64,000 nt of DNA from an uncultured Collinsella sp. Lineage in GTDB: Bacteria > Actinomycetota > Coriobacteriia > Coriobacteriales > Coriobacteriaceae. A program made the translations under genes and the position numbers. Of the stretch, positions 23,788 to 32,977 are shown one piece after another (positions within the stretch are counted from its first letter, which is position 1; each line of letters opens with the position of its first letter). The stretch is from assembly GCA_902464035.1 (NCBI GenBank), contig CABQHT010000002.1:3145-67144 (forward strand), in the 5' to 3' direction. The notes under the pieces were generated by a model. The model ran no database searches. It saw only the letters and a list, made by a program, of their open reading frames with translations, and had not been told where the DNA came from.

Positions 23788-24723
23788 ATGGAAAGCCGCA
23801 AGCCGTATCTCGCCACCCTGCCCGGACTCATCCTGGGCTGTCTTGTTTGTTGCGCGCTCTGGGGATCGGCCTTTCCCTGCATCAAGATCGGCTACGCACT
23901 CTTTGGTATCCCGGCGCACGATAGCGCCTCGCAGCTGCTCTTTGCGGGCTTGCGCTTCACGCTTGCCGGCGCCCTGGTTATCGTTGGGATGAGTGCGGCC
24001 CAACGCCGCCCCCTCATTCCGCAGGCTCGCGACATCAAGCCCATCTTTGTCTTGTCGCTCTTCCAGACTATCGGGCAGTACTTCTTTTTCTATCTGGGCC
24101 TCTCGCACGCCAGCGCCATGTCGAGCTCCATCATCGAGGCCAGCGCCAACTTCCTCGCAATCCTCTTTGCCGCCCTGGCATTTCACACCGAGAAGCTCAA
24201 TACGGCCAAGGTGCTTGGCTGTGCGCTGGGCTTTGCCGGCGTCGCGCTCGTCAACCTCTCGGGCGCAGATGGCACCTTTGGCTTCAGGCTCGATGGCGAG
24301 GGCTTTATCCTAGCCTCCACTGTCGCGGGTGCTCTTTCGACCTGCCTGATCGGCATCTTCTCGCGCAAGCACGACGGCGTCTTGCTTGCCGGGTGGCAGT
24401 TCTTGGTCGGCGGCCTGGTCCTCAGCGCCATCGGCTTTTTGATGGGTGGCGCGCTCTCCCCCACAGCGATTGTCCCCGCCATCGTGCTCATCATCTACAT
24501 GGCGCTTATCTCCGCGGTCGCCTACTCGCTGTGGTCGCGCCTGCTTGCCGTCAACCCCGTCAGCCGCGTCTCGGTCTTTGGATTTATGAACCCGGTCTTT
24601 GGCGTACTGCTGAGCGCACTGCTGCTTGGCGAGGGCGCCGGCACGAGCCCCGTTACTGTCATCGTTGCCCTGCTCTTGGTCTGCAGCGGCATCATCATCG
24701 TCAACAAACCCAAAAAAGCCTAG
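23788..24723 (+). CDS. DMT-family (EamA) transporter
   Basis: The 311-residue protein has about ten membrane helices in two EamA repeats. Repeat 1 holds LIPQARDIKPIFVLSLFQTIGQ and repeat 2 starts near GEGFILASTVAGALSTCLIG; the C-terminal motif FGFMNPVFGVLLSALLLGEG is typical. Members export amino acids or metabolites; the substrate here is unknown. ATG 23788 is chosen because GGAAGG lies upstream and it falls after the purL terminator. Confidence 0.88.
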   Translation: MESRKPYLATLPGLILGCLVCCALWGSAFPCIKIGYALFGIPAHDSASQLLFAGLRFTLAGALVIVGMSAAQRRPLIPQARDIKPIFVLSLFQTIGQYFFFYLGLSHASAMSSSIIEASANFLAILFAALAFHTEKLNTAKVLGCALGFAGVALVNLSGADGTFGFRLDGEGFILASTVAGALSTCLIGIFSRKHDGVLLAGWQFLVGGLVLSAIGFLMGGALSPTAIVPAIVLIIYMALISAVAYSLWSRLLAVNPVSRVSVFGFMNPVFGVLLSALLLGEGAGTSPVTVIVALLLVCSGIIIVNKPKKA

Positions 24724-24870
24724 AGAGCTCACCTTTTTAGGGAGAACCTTCACACACTTTAGCTTAATGGAATGCACTGGTTCTCGTTGATTTCGCACCG
24801 AGTCGCGGCGGCAGACGCCCGTCTTGCCGCACCGCGCCTGGGCATTATGACCGGTGGCCCCCACAAACGC
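24724..24870. other. Short convergent spacer
   Basis: No gene is seen in these 147 bases between the transporter and a shared terminator. Confidence 0.5.
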
Positions 24871-24913
24871 AAAAGGAGCGCACGACCATCGCAACGGTCG
24901 TGTGCCCCTTTTC
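24871..24913. terminator. Bidirectional terminator
   Basis: AAAAGGAGCGCACGACC pairs with GGTCGTGTGCCCCTTTT (a near-complete stem) between convergent genes, with A-rich and T-rich flanks on either side, so it can serve both strands. Confidence 0.9.
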
Positions 24914-26056
24914 CTAGCGTATCTGAACGCCGGCTTTCTTCTTCTCGCGCTTTACGCGGTAGAGCTCCGCGTCGGCAGCACGAAGCAAGTCTTGCCAGGT
25001 ATCGACGCCATCACCAACCCGTGCGTAGCCGATGGACATCCGCAACAGATACGGAACCTCGGCGCGCGCGAGCTCATCGTTGATTGTCGCGCACAGATGC
25101 ATGATATCCTGTTCCGCCACTACCTTTTGGAGCACCACGAACTCATCGCCACCATAACGTGCGATAAAGCCGCCAGACGCCGAGCAGACTTCTTTGAGCG
25201 CAGCGGATATGACCTGAAGAGCGTGGTCGCCCTCCACATGCCCATAGCGATCGTTAATCTGCTTAAAGCCGTCGACGTCCATCATAAGCAGATATACATC
25301 TTCGGCCTGATCCACATTTGAGAAGAGCGACAGCATATAGGTCTCAAAACGGTTGCGATTGTTAAGTCCAGTCAACGGGTCGGTCGAGATGAGCTGCTCC
25401 TGGTAGATGATGTAGAGCAGCAACATGCTAATCATTATGCCGACACAAAGGCCGGGCAGCGAGTATACGACCTGAAAGGTACCGCCCACCAGGGCCGGAA
25501 TGGCGAAAAATGCCAAGGTTCGATAGATGGCCTTCGTCTGCAGGCTCTCGACCCTGCGAGATTGCACAAATGCATGCAGGGACGTATGTATAACGTAACA
25601 GTAGCTGACGATGGGCTGGATCATATAGGCAAAGCCGCGACGATACACGCCCTGCGAATCGATATAGAACAGGGCGTGCGTCCAGTAACTGGTAAACGCC
25701 AGCACGACCACCAGAGCCGTAGGCAACGCTACAAGCACCACCCTATAGCGCGAGGTCAAAAGGCGAGAGCCCTGCACCGTCTCGGAATAGATAAACCAAA
25801 TGAGACACGCGATAGCAAAGAGCGAAAACGAAACCGCGTTGGAAATCCAGTTGGCAGCAATGCCCAACGTGCCGTCCACACCGTCCGAAAGCGTCCAGAT
25901 CATATCGAATAATATGTACGCGGCAGAGGTGTAGCCAAGCATGCTAAACAATAGCTGCTGGGTGCTCGAGAACAAGGAGCGACGACTTCGCACGGCAAGC
26001 CCGATAAGAACAATCATGCATAGCACGAATATCTCAATCTTGAGTGCCTTAACCAC
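24914..26056 (-). CDS. Membrane-bound diguanylate cyclase (GGDEF)
   Basis: The N-terminal half has about seven hydrophobic segments, an integral sensor region I cannot assign to a named family. The C-terminal GGDEF domain starts near STDPLTGLNNRNRFETYM and carries the active loop RYGGDEFV, so it should make cyclic di-GMP from two GTP. No RxxD inhibitory site is visible five residues before the loop (SGGF occupies it), so product inhibition is not expected. GTG 26056 is preferred because GAAGGG lies nine bases upstream. An ATG at 26065 and a TTG at 26098 are alternatives. Confidence 0.9.
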   Translation of the reverse strand: MVKALKIEIFVLCMIVLIGLAVRSRRSLFSSTQQLLFSMLGYTSAAYILFDMIWTLSDGVDGTLGIAANWISNAVSFSLFAIACLIWFIYSETVQGSRLLTSRYRVVLVALPTALVVVLAFTSYWTHALFYIDSQGVYRRGFAYMIQPIVSYCYVIHTSLHAFVQSRRVESLQTKAIYRTLAFFAIPALVGGTFQVVYSLPGLCVGIMISMLLLYIIYQEQLISTDPLTGLNNRNRFETYMLSLFSNVDQAEDVYLLMMDVDGFKQINDRYGHVEGDHALQVISAALKEVCSASGGFIARYGGDEFVVLQKVVAEQDIMHLCATINDELARAEVPYLLRMSIGYARVGDGVDTWQDLLRAADAELYRVKREKKKAGVQIR

Positions 26057-26119
26057 TAGCGCCATCCCTTCAATACCCAAGTGGTCAGAATCGCCCAATT
26101 CGAATCAGGGCAATAAACA

Positions 26120-26197
26120 CCCCTTTACTCCGCAGGGGTAAAGGGGATAATAGCAGAGCGCCCGAACATCACTGCAAAACAGTTTCTGTTCGGGCGC
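26120..26197 (-). other. Two perfect hairpins between kdgT and the cyclase
   Basis: CCCCTTTAC/GTAAAGGGG (26120-26128 with 26138-26146) is a perfect 9-bp stem. GCGCCCGAACA/TGTTCGGGCGC (26158-26168 with 26187-26197) is a perfect 11-bp stem with an 18-base loop. Neither has a good U-run. They lie after kdgT and before the cyclase on the same strand, and may terminate the first transcript or sit in the leader of the second. Confidence 0.6.
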
Positions 26198-26246
26198 CCA
26201 TACGGCGCGAATTGCACACGCCGGCATCATTGATGGGTATCGATTG

Positions 26247-27269
26247 CTACTCGCCATCGATGTCAGTCGCGACAGCCTCCTCGATGGCCTCGACACCGGC
26301 GAGCGACAGATCCTCCTTGCCTTGGCAGAACTTCTTGTCGACCCAGCCAGTCAGAATCGGAGCCATGATCGCCGTGATGATAACGGCGGTGGCGATCTGA
26401 GCGTACGCGGTGGGCGCAAGCTCGGCGTAGCGCGGTGCGACCTCGGCGAGGGCAACCGGTGTGGTCATAGCCGTGCCGGCAATGGTGGAGCAAGCCACAG
26501 CGGCCTTGCCGTTGCCGCCGCACAAGCGCTCGAAGGCAAAGGTGATGGGGCCAACGATAAAGAGGGTGATGAGGCCCAGCAGGATGCCCGAGATGCCGCC
26601 GGTGATAAAGCTCGACAGGCTCATGGACGCACCGAGCTGAAATCCGATGACGGCAATCGCGGGATTGGCACCGGGAACCAGCAGGTTCTTGATAAACGGG
26701 AACAGGTTGCCCAGAACCATGCCGATAACGAGTGGCAAGATGGAGCCGATAATGGTGCCAATGGGAATGTTGGCGAGGCCGGAAACACCGAGGATGATCA
26801 TCGTGACGGCGGGGCCAGCCGTAAAGAACAGGATACCGACGGCGCCCTGCTCGGACTCATCGCCGAACTCGCCCATGATGCCCGTATAGAGCGCCATGTT
26901 GCAAAACGTGATGCCGCCGATGATAGACACGGAGCTCAGACCCAGGAAGTTGTCGTTAAAGAAATATGCCACGCCCAGGCCGAGAGCCGCTGCGACGACC
27001 AGCTTGGGGATCAGCACGACGATACCGGTCTTGATGGCACCCGGCGTGGACTTAAAGCTGATGCCGGCGCCCACAAACAGCAGGATCGCGGCGACGATGG
27101 TATTGGAGCCACCGCGGCAGGCAGCCGTAAAGAAGCCGCCGATCTCAAAAACCTGCGGGCAGAAGGTGTTGAGCAAAAGACCGACGATCATCGGGTAGAT
27201 CATGATGTCGCCCGGGATGCGCGGGACCTTGAATTTCTTTTGCTCGTTGGCGGTTGCTTCTTGTGCCAT
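26247..27269 (-). CDS. kdgT: 2-keto-3-deoxygluconate permease family (KdgT)
   Basis: The 340-residue protein has about ten membrane helices and the KdgT family features: an N-terminal IPGDIMIYPMIVGLLLNTFC segment, GISFKSTPGAIKTG and CSTIAGTAMTTPVALAEVAP. Members carry 2-keto-3-deoxygluconate with protons across the cytoplasmic membrane, feeding pectin or glucuronate breakdown. No KDG kinase or aldolase gene is adjacent, so the substrate is inferred from family only. ATG 27269 follows GGGGG; the frame is open upstream without an RBS. Confidence 0.9.
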   Translation of the reverse strand: MAQEATANEQKKFKVPRIPGDIMIYPMIVGLLLNTFCPQVFEIGGFFTAACRGGSNTIVAAILLFVGAGISFKSTPGAIKTGIVVLIPKLVVAAALGLGVAYFFNDNFLGLSSVSIIGGITFCNMALYTGIMGEFGDESEQGAVGILFFTAGPAVTMIILGVSGLANIPIGTIIGSILPLVIGMVLGNLFPFIKNLLVPGANPAIAVIGFQLGASMSLSSFITGGISGILLGLITLFIVGPITFAFERLCGGNGKAAVACSTIAGTAMTTPVALAEVAPRYAELAPTAYAQIATAVIITAIMAPILTGWVDKKFCQGKEDLSLAGVEAIEEAVATDIDGE

Positions 27270-27410
27270 GAAACCCCCATTTCCGCTGACGGGTACAAAA
27301 GCCCACGTCACGCTTTGCTACAGTAAAGTTTGACCATGGTACCAGAAGAAATAGACCAGCTCGGTGAAAAATTCGATTCGTTGGACAGGGGTGCTAAACG
27401 TGCCCCGCTC

Positions 27411-27734
27411 TTATATGAGGCTCAAAACGATATAGAACACGATGCCCGAAACACAGCACCACAGCATCGATTTTGTCTTGACCGCCACGGCCACGACGCC
27501 GGCAGCCGCAATCCAGGGAACCAAGGCAGGCCAGGGTCCCGCGTCGAACGCGCCGGGGCTCACCAAGTCGTTGGCGACCAGCGCGGCAAAGGCAGCGGGC
27601 GGAATATAACCCAGGGCCTCGGTAATGCGGGGCGACAGCGTTCTCCCGCGCAAGGCAAACGCCGGCGCGATGCGAAAGAACACGATAGCAGCCCACGACG
27701 ACAGCCACAGAACCAAGAACTCGTTAACGGGCAT
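27411..27734 (-). CDS. azlD: AzlD-type branched-chain amino-acid exporter subunit
   Basis: The 107-residue protein has three or four membrane helices and the AzlD opening MPVNEFLVLWLSSWAAIVFF. It also has GYIPPAAFAALVANDLVSPG, a conserved AzlD patch. It works with AzlC as an exporter of branched-chain amino acids or analogues. It overlaps azlC by 11 bases. The RBS GAGGTG supports ATG 27734. Confidence 0.9.
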   Translation of the reverse strand: MPVNEFLVLWLSSWAAIVFFRIAPAFALRGRTLSPRITEALGYIPPAAFAALVANDLVSPGAFDAGPWPALVPWIAAAGVVAVAVKTKSMLWCCVSGIVFYIVLSLI

Positions 27735-28416
27735 CGCGGACACCTCTTCCGTCTAATACAGCATCGCACGCCAGCGCAATGGCAATGCCGACCACGACGC
27801 TTGCCGGCACGGCAATATTCGTGAGGCCCAAGAACTTGCATACGGCGACGGACACCGCGCCCGAAACCGCCGCGACAACGTTGCCGCGCGACAACCGCTG
27901 CGAAAAGAGTAGACAGATAAAGAGCGACGTGCAGACGAAACTCGCAATAGCGGTGGGAACATCGACAACGGCACCGACGATGGCACCCATCGTGCACGAA
28001 GCGCCCCATGTCGCGATGAGGATCACGTTGAGCACGAAGGATTCGCGCGGGCCCCAATCCTCCCCCTCAACCAGCTTGGCAAGCGAGATGCCGTATGCCT
28101 CCTCGGTGAGCGTCGCGGCAACAGCCAGCGTCTGACGCTTCGAGGCGCCCGCCAGATGGGGTGCGATCGATGCCGAATAAAGAGCGAAGCGCGAGGAGAT
28201 GGCGGCGACGCTCGCGATAATCGAAGGTGCCGGTACGCCCGCCAGCCAAAGATTGCAGATCATAAACTGGCCGCTGCCCGTCACAAACGTGCTGCTCAGA
28301 GCAAAGACCATCCAGGGCTCCATTCCCGTCTGCCCCATGATCATTCCGCACGGCGCGCCTATTGCAACATAGGTAAGCATCACTGGCCAGACGATTTTAA
28401 AGATCCTAAGGACCAT
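27724..28416 (-). CDS. azlC: AzlC-type branched-chain amino-acid exporter subunit
   Basis: The 230-residue protein has about seven membrane helices and AzlC marks: VMLTYVAIGAPCGMIMGQTG, TGSGQFMICNLWLAGVPAPS and LTEEAYGISLAKL. It forms the exporter with AzlD, the efflux counterpart to the liv importer at 2.3-8.6 kb. ATG 28416 follows GGGAG; the long upstream extension of the frame overlaps the divergent HD gene and is rejected. Confidence 0.9.
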   Translation of the reverse strand: MVLRIFKIVWPVMLTYVAIGAPCGMIMGQTGMEPWMVFALSSTFVTGSGQFMICNLWLAGVPAPSIIASVAAISSRFALYSASIAPHLAGASKRQTLAVAATLTEEAYGISLAKLVEGEDWGPRESFVLNVILIATWGASCTMGAIVGAVVDVPTAIASFVCTSLFICLLFSQRLSRGNVVAAVSGAVSVAVCKFLGLTNIAVPASVVVGIAIALACDAVLDGRGVRDAR

Positions 28417-28542
28417 GCCACTCCCATTCTGGCAAGTCGTCTGCAACGCGCCTCGCAACGCAGCAGAAATATCAACCGGTGGCAATAAAGTTCGCCTACA
28501 ATTGCCACCGGATCGAAAGACACAACTTTTTAGGAAGTCATT

Positions 28543-29355
28543 ATGACAGCTATCGATCGAGACCGGGCGTGCGCGGCCTTCAAAAGCTACACCGATGCCT
28601 ACGACGCCACCAACCCACGCATCGCGCTCAAAATCGAGCATACGTACCACGTGGCCGAGGCATGCGATGCCGTAGCGCGCGAGCAGGGCTGGTCGTCAGA
28701 AGATATTGACTTGGCGTGGCTTTGCGGCCTGCTACACGATATGGGCCGCTTTGAGCAGCTGCGGCGCTGGGACACCTTTAAGGACGCCGAGAGCATGGGC
28801 CATGCAACACTGGGCGTCGAGGTCCTCTTTGGCGAGAATCCCGCCGATGCACCCGCCGTAACGAGCATCCGCGACTTTATCGATGACCCGGCAGAAGATG
28901 AGCTCATCCGAGCGAGCATTGCCTATCACAGCGATTTCCGTCTACCCGCGCAGCTCGACGAGCGCACGCGGCGCTTCTGCGATATCGTGCGCGATGGCGA
29001 CAAGATCGACATTATGCGCACCATCGCCGACAGCACCGTCGACACCATCCTCAAGGTGGATGAGGACACGTTTCTCGCCAGCCACTTCTCGACACCGGCG
29101 CTTACCGCCTTTGACGAGCATCGCTGCGTCGCGCGTGACGAGCGCAACGAGCCGGCGGACTACCTGGTGGGGCTCATCTGCTTTATGTTTGAGCTCGTCT
29201 ATCCAGCGAGCCGCGCGCTGGCGCGCGAACAGGGCGATATCCACCGCCTGCTCGACGCGCCCTTTGGCATTACGCGGCCCTTTACCGACCCCGCCACGCA
29301 GGCAACCTGGAGCCGCCTAAAGGACGAGATGCGCGACTGGCTGACGCGCGCTTAG
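28543..29355 (+). CDS. HD-domain hydrolase
   Basis: The 270-residue protein has an HD domain: His36 in HTYHVAEACDAVA, His65-Asp66 in CGLLHDMGRF, then SMGHATLG and IRASIAYHSDF, with VRDGDKIDIMR closing the metal site. HD enzymes are metal-dependent phosphohydrolases of nucleotides; the substrate is unknown. RBS AGGAAG precedes the ATG. Its 3' end overlaps the etfA end by four bases (convergent), an uncommon arrangement. Confidence 0.88.
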   Translation: MTAIDRDRACAAFKSYTDAYDATNPRIALKIEHTYHVAEACDAVAREQGWSSEDIDLAWLCGLLHDMGRFEQLRRWDTFKDAESMGHATLGVEVLFGENPADAPAVTSIRDFIDDPAEDELIRASIAYHSDFRLPAQLDERTRRFCDIVRDGDKIDIMRTIADSTVDTILKVDEDTFLASHFSTPALTAFDEHRCVARDERNEPADYLVGLICFMFELVYPASRALAREQGDIHRLLDAPFGITRPFTDPATQATWSRLKDEMRDWLTRA

Positions 29356-30557
29356 CGCTCAAGCTGAGCCAGCAGCTCCTCAACGATCTCAACGGCATCG
29401 CCGACGACCTTGTACTGGGCGGCACCAAAGATGGGGGCATCCGGGTCCTCATTGATGGCGACAATGCACTCCGCCCCACCGATGCCGGCGAGATGCTGGA
29501 TAGCGCCCGAGACACCGATGCTCACGAGGAGCTTGGGCGAGACCGATACACCCGTCTGGCCAATTTGGTGGCGATACTCCAACCAGCCTGCCTCCACAAT
29601 GGGACGCGTGCAACCAAGCTCGGCACCCAGGGCATCGGCGAGCTTTCGCATCAGGGGCAGATTCTTCTTGGAGCCGATGCCGCGGCCCACCACGACCAGA
29701 CGCTCGGCATCGGCAATTGAGGCCTGCTGTCCCCACTCCTCGGCGGGAATCGAGATCTCGACGCGGGCCTTAACGTCATCCGCAAGCACTACCTGGGTAA
29801 TCGTGCCGGAGCGGCTATAGTCAAACTCGGGCGCCTTAAAGATGCCGGGGCGCACCGTTGCCATCTGAGGACGGTGGTTGGGGCAGATAATGGTGGCCAT
29901 CAGGTTGCCGCCAAACGCCGGGCGCGTCTGCTGCAGCAGACCCGTCTCCGTATCCATAGAAAGCACCGTGCAATCGGCCGTAAGACCCGTCTGCAAGCGC
30001 ACGGCCACACCGGGCGCCAGCTCGCGACCAAAGGCGGTCGCGCCGTACAGAATGGCCTCGGGCTTGCGCTCGGCTACCAAATCGCAGATCAAGCGAGCGT
30101 AGACCTCCGCGTCGTTCTGACGCAGGCGCTCGTCACGACAGACCAGAACTTCGTCCGCACCGGCGCAAATCAGATGCTCCAGGTCCCCGAGTGAGCCCTC
30201 GGGGCTCATGCCGACCAGTGCCACCAGACGGCAGCCGCGGGCATCGGCAAGCTCGCGCCCCTTGCCCATGAGCTCGAAGGCCACGGATGCAACGGCATCG
30301 TGCTCGTCAGTCTGCACGAAGATCCAGATGTCTCGATATGCGTCAAGGTCTGCCGCGCCGGCGGCCTCGTCGCGCTCAATCGAGATGGCGTTGACGGGGC
30401 AGGCGTCGACGCACCCACCGCACAGGATACAGCCGTCGGTTACGCGGGCACAGCGATTGGGGCGCTCACCCTCCACCACAATGCCGCCCGAGGCGCAGGC
30501 GCGAACGCAGCGACCGCAGCCGATACAGGCTTCGCTATCGATAATCAGCCCGCTCAT
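29352..30557 (-). CDS. etfA: Electron transfer flavoprotein alpha subunit with N-terminal ferredoxin domain
   Basis: The 401-residue protein begins with two 4Fe-4S motifs: CIGCGRCVRAC (first Cys at 11) and CILCGGCVDACP. ETF alpha domains follow, with ILYGATAFGRELAPGVAVRL and the C-terminal FAD-binding part VGRGIGSKKNLPLMRKLADA, then QIGQTGVSVSPKL. Ferredoxin-extended EtfA proteins occur in electron-bifurcating or confurcating complexes such as the LctBCD lactate dehydrogenase of Acetobacterium. It is the last gene of the operon lctD-like, etfB, etfA and follows etfB directly. Confidence 0.94.
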   Translation of the reverse strand: MSGLIIDSEACIGCGRCVRACASGGIVVEGERPNRCARVTDGCILCGGCVDACPVNAISIERDEAAGAADLDAYRDIWIFVQTDEHDAVASVAFELMGKGRELADARGCRLVALVGMSPEGSLGDLEHLICAGADEVLVCRDERLRQNDAEVYARLICDLVAERKPEAILYGATAFGRELAPGVAVRLQTGLTADCTVLSMDTETGLLQQTRPAFGGNLMATIICPNHRPQMATVRPGIFKAPEFDYSRSGTITQVVLADDVKARVEISIPAEEWGQQASIADAERLVVVGRGIGSKKNLPLMRKLADALGAELGCTRPIVEAGWLEYRHQIGQTGVSVSPKLLVSIGVSGAIQHLAGIGGAECIVAINEDPDAPIFGAAQYKVVGDAVEIVEELLAQLER

Positions 30558-31373
30558 CTATGCCATCCCCTCAATAATCTTGGCAAGTTTTACCGCCTGC
30601 TCGGACGCCGTTCCCTCAACGGCCTCGCACGTTTGGTCACGGTCGGGCACAAACGAGCGCACGACCTGCGTCGGTGATCCGGCAAGACCGCAACGCGCGG
30701 GGTCGGCGTTCACGTCGGCGGCACTGACCACGCGCACGTCCGCCTCCTCCGCCGCGCGAATACCGGCAATACTCGGCATACGCAACTGGCCAATCTCCTT
30801 GGCAGTCGTCATCGCGCACGGCATCTCAAGACACACCGTCTCCTCGCCGGCATCGCATCCGTGAACGAGCGCCAGCGAGCCACACGTCGTAAAGCCCGCG
30901 CTTTGCACGCAGCTCACGTCGGTCACGCAGGGAATCTCAAAGGCACCGGCAAGCTCGGGACCAATCTGGGCCGTATCGCCATCCACCGCCATCTTGCCGC
31001 AGATGAGCAGGTCGAAGTCCTCGTCGAGTGCCTCGATGCCGCATTTGAGAGCATAGGTGGTCGCCAGGGTATCGGCACCTGCAAAGGCGCGATCGGTCAG
31101 CAGCAGCGCGTCGTCGGCGCCTCGAGCGATGCAGTCGCGCAGCAGCGACTCGGTCGCGGGGATGCCCATCGACACCACCGTCACGCGCACATCCATGCCA
31201 AAGCCGATAAAGTCGTCCTTCAGCGCCAGCGCGCATTCCAAAGCGCTCGCATCAAAGGGATTAATGACCGCCTGCTTGCCATCGCGCACGATGGTATTGG
31301 TCTTGGGGTCCATCTTGACCTCGGTGCTGCCCGGCACGGCCTTGACGCACACCACCATATGGAAATCGCTCAT
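30558..31373 (-). CDS. etfB: Electron transfer flavoprotein beta subunit
   Basis: The 271-residue protein has the ETF beta signature: VVCVKAVPGSTEVKMDPKTN near the start, VINPFDASALECALALKDDF, and DLLICGKMAVDGDTAQIGPE. EtfB binds the bifurcating FAD or AMP at the interface with EtfA. ATG 31373 is preferred over the GTG at 31379 because of its nine-base spacing from GGGGG. It overlaps or abuts the genes on both sides. Confidence 0.94.
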   Translation of the reverse strand: MSDFHMVVCVKAVPGSTEVKMDPKTNTIVRDGKQAVINPFDASALECALALKDDFIGFGMDVRVTVVSMGIPATESLLRDCIARGADDALLLTDRAFAGADTLATTYALKCGIEALDEDFDLLICGKMAVDGDTAQIGPELAGAFEIPCVTDVSCVQSAGFTTCGSLALVHGCDAGEETVCLEMPCAMTTAKEIGQLRMPSIAGIRAAEEADVRVVSAADVNADPARCGLAGSPTQVVRSFVPDRDQTCEAVEGTASEQAVKLAKIIEGMA

Positions 31374-31375
31374 CT

Positions 31376-32977
31376 TCACGCGCCCCCTTTCTGGACGAGC
31401 TCATCCAAGAGCTTCTCCGAAAACAGGTTGCCGCGACCCAGCTGCCCGTCGGGATCGAGCTGGAGCTTGAGCCGCGCCGACTCGACCATGGCCTCGTGAC
31501 CGTACATCGTCTCTAAGAAGCCCGCCTTGATCTTGCCGACGCCGTGCTCGGCAGAAACGGCACCGCCCATAGCCGTTACCTCCGCAGCCCACTGGGCAAA
31601 CAGCTCGCCACCGCGACGGTAGTCCTGCGCGTCGCGCGGCAGGATGTTCACATGCAGATGGTTGTTACCGATGTGCCCCCAGGCAGCAGATTCAAGCCCA
31701 CTTTCGGCTAACGTGCGGCGATAGAGCGCGACAACGTCCGCCAGGCGCGCATTGGGCACCGACATGTCCGATCCCAGCTTGGTGATGGTGGGGTCGGTGC
31801 GGCGACGCTCGTCGATAAGCATATTGACGCTCTCGGGCACCGCATGACGGAAGAATCGCTGGCGTTCGCGATCGACCTCGGTGCGCGCGACCCAGGTCGC
31901 ATCGTCACGACCGCCCGCAAGCTCCAGCACCCAGCCCAAGTGATACAGTTCCTCAGTCGCCTGCTTCTCGTCATCGCAATCGAGTTCCACGTAGACGCAG
32001 ACCTTGGCCTCTTTGTCGAGCGCCGGCAGCGAGGCAAACGCCGTCGACTGCTCGCGCTGGCGGCGCAGGATATCCAGGGCTCCGGTATCGAAATACTCAA
32101 TGGCCGCGGCATGGGATAGGACGGGACGCACGGAATCGGTAAAGGACACCGCCTTGTCCTCGCTATCGAAAAAGCAACTCACACCCCATACGACCGAAGG
32201 TGCCGCCTGCAGGGCGATCTCGAGCTCGGTAATGACGCCGAGCGTGCCGCATGCACCGATAAAAAGATCGATGGCGTCCATATCGTCCGCAACAAAATAA
32301 CCAGAGGCATTTTTGGTCTTGGGCATGGTGTAGTCAGGAAGATCAAGCTCGAGTGTATGACCCTCTGCCGTCACGAGCGACAGGCGGCGGCCCTGGGCAA
32401 AAGCCTTGCCGCGCTGAAACTCAAGCAAATCGCCATCAGCCAGCGCGACGTGGAGTCCCGTGATATGCGGGCGCATGGGACCGTAAGCGTAGCTGCGGGC
32501 GCCGGAGGCGTTGCATGCCGCCATGCCGCCCAAACAGGCAGATGCCTCGGTGGGATCGGTGGGAAAGAACTGCTCGGGGGACTCTTGGAACTCCTCGTAG
32601 GCCTCAAGCGATGCCTGGTCCCAACCAGCGGTCGGCAGTACCTTCTTGCTCAGCTGCTTACGCAGCTCCGAGAGCACAACGCCCGGCTCCACGCGCAGCA
32701 GATATTGGCCTTGTTCATCGCAGCGAAGGCCCAAGTAGCGATTCATACGGGAAGTATTGAGGATATGCCCACCGTGGGGCACGGCACCGGCGGCAAGGCC
32801 GGTTCGGGCGCCCTGAACCGTTACCGGGACACGCTCGGCATGGAGCGTTTCCAAAACGGCACGGACCTCGTCTTCCGTTGTCGGAAACGAGATGCTCGAT
32901 GCTTCGCCCGATGCGCGAGATTCATCGCGGCCATACTCCTCGAACTCGTCGGTGAAGGGTTTAATGGTTGCAGACAC
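31376..32977 (-). CDS. FAD-dependent lactate dehydrogenase-like oxidoreductase (LctD/GlcD family)
   Basis: The 533-residue flavoprotein has the FAD_binding_4 segment VTVQGARTGLAAGAVPHGG and ACLGGMAACNASGARSYAYG. The FAD-oxidase C domain ends with GAVSAEHGVGKIKAGFLETM. The family oxidises D-lactate, glycolate or similar 2-hydroxyacids. Next to EtfB and ferredoxin-bearing EtfA it matches the electron-confurcating lactate dehydrogenase complex, which oxidises lactate with NAD+ at the cost of reduced ferredoxin. Substrate and stereochemistry are not proven. The GTG start at 32977 follows GGGGGAG. Confidence 0.88.
   Translation of the reverse strand: MSATIKPFTDEFEEYGRDESRASGEASSISFPTTEDEVRAVLETLHAERVPVTVQGARTGLAAGAVPHGGHILNTSRMNRYLGLRCDEQGQYLLRVEPGVVLSELRKQLSKKVLPTAGWDQASLEAYEEFQESPEQFFPTDPTEASACLGGMAACNASGARSYAYGPMRPHITGLHVALADGDLLEFQRGKAFAQGRRLSLVTAEGHTLELDLPDYTMPKTKNASGYFVADDMDAIDLFIGACGTLGVITELEIALQAAPSVVWGVSCFFDSEDKAVSFTDSVRPVLSHAAAIEYFDTGALDILRRQREQSTAFASLPALDKEAKVCVYVELDCDDEKQATEELYHLGWVLELAGGRDDATWVARTEVDRERQRFFRHAVPESVNMLIDERRRTDPTITKLGSDMSVPNARLADVVALYRRTLAESGLESAAWGHIGNNHLHVNILPRDAQDYRRGGELFAQWAAEVTAMGGAVSAEHGVGKIKAGFLETMYGHEAMVESARLKLQLDPDGQLGRGNLFSEKLLDELVQKGGA

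Noticed and set aside
19924..24186. A 1420-codon open frame on the minus strand
   Set aside because: It lies antisense to purL and part of the EamA gene, has low-complexity Gly/Ala/Leu/Asp content typical of GC-rich antisense frames, and matches no family.
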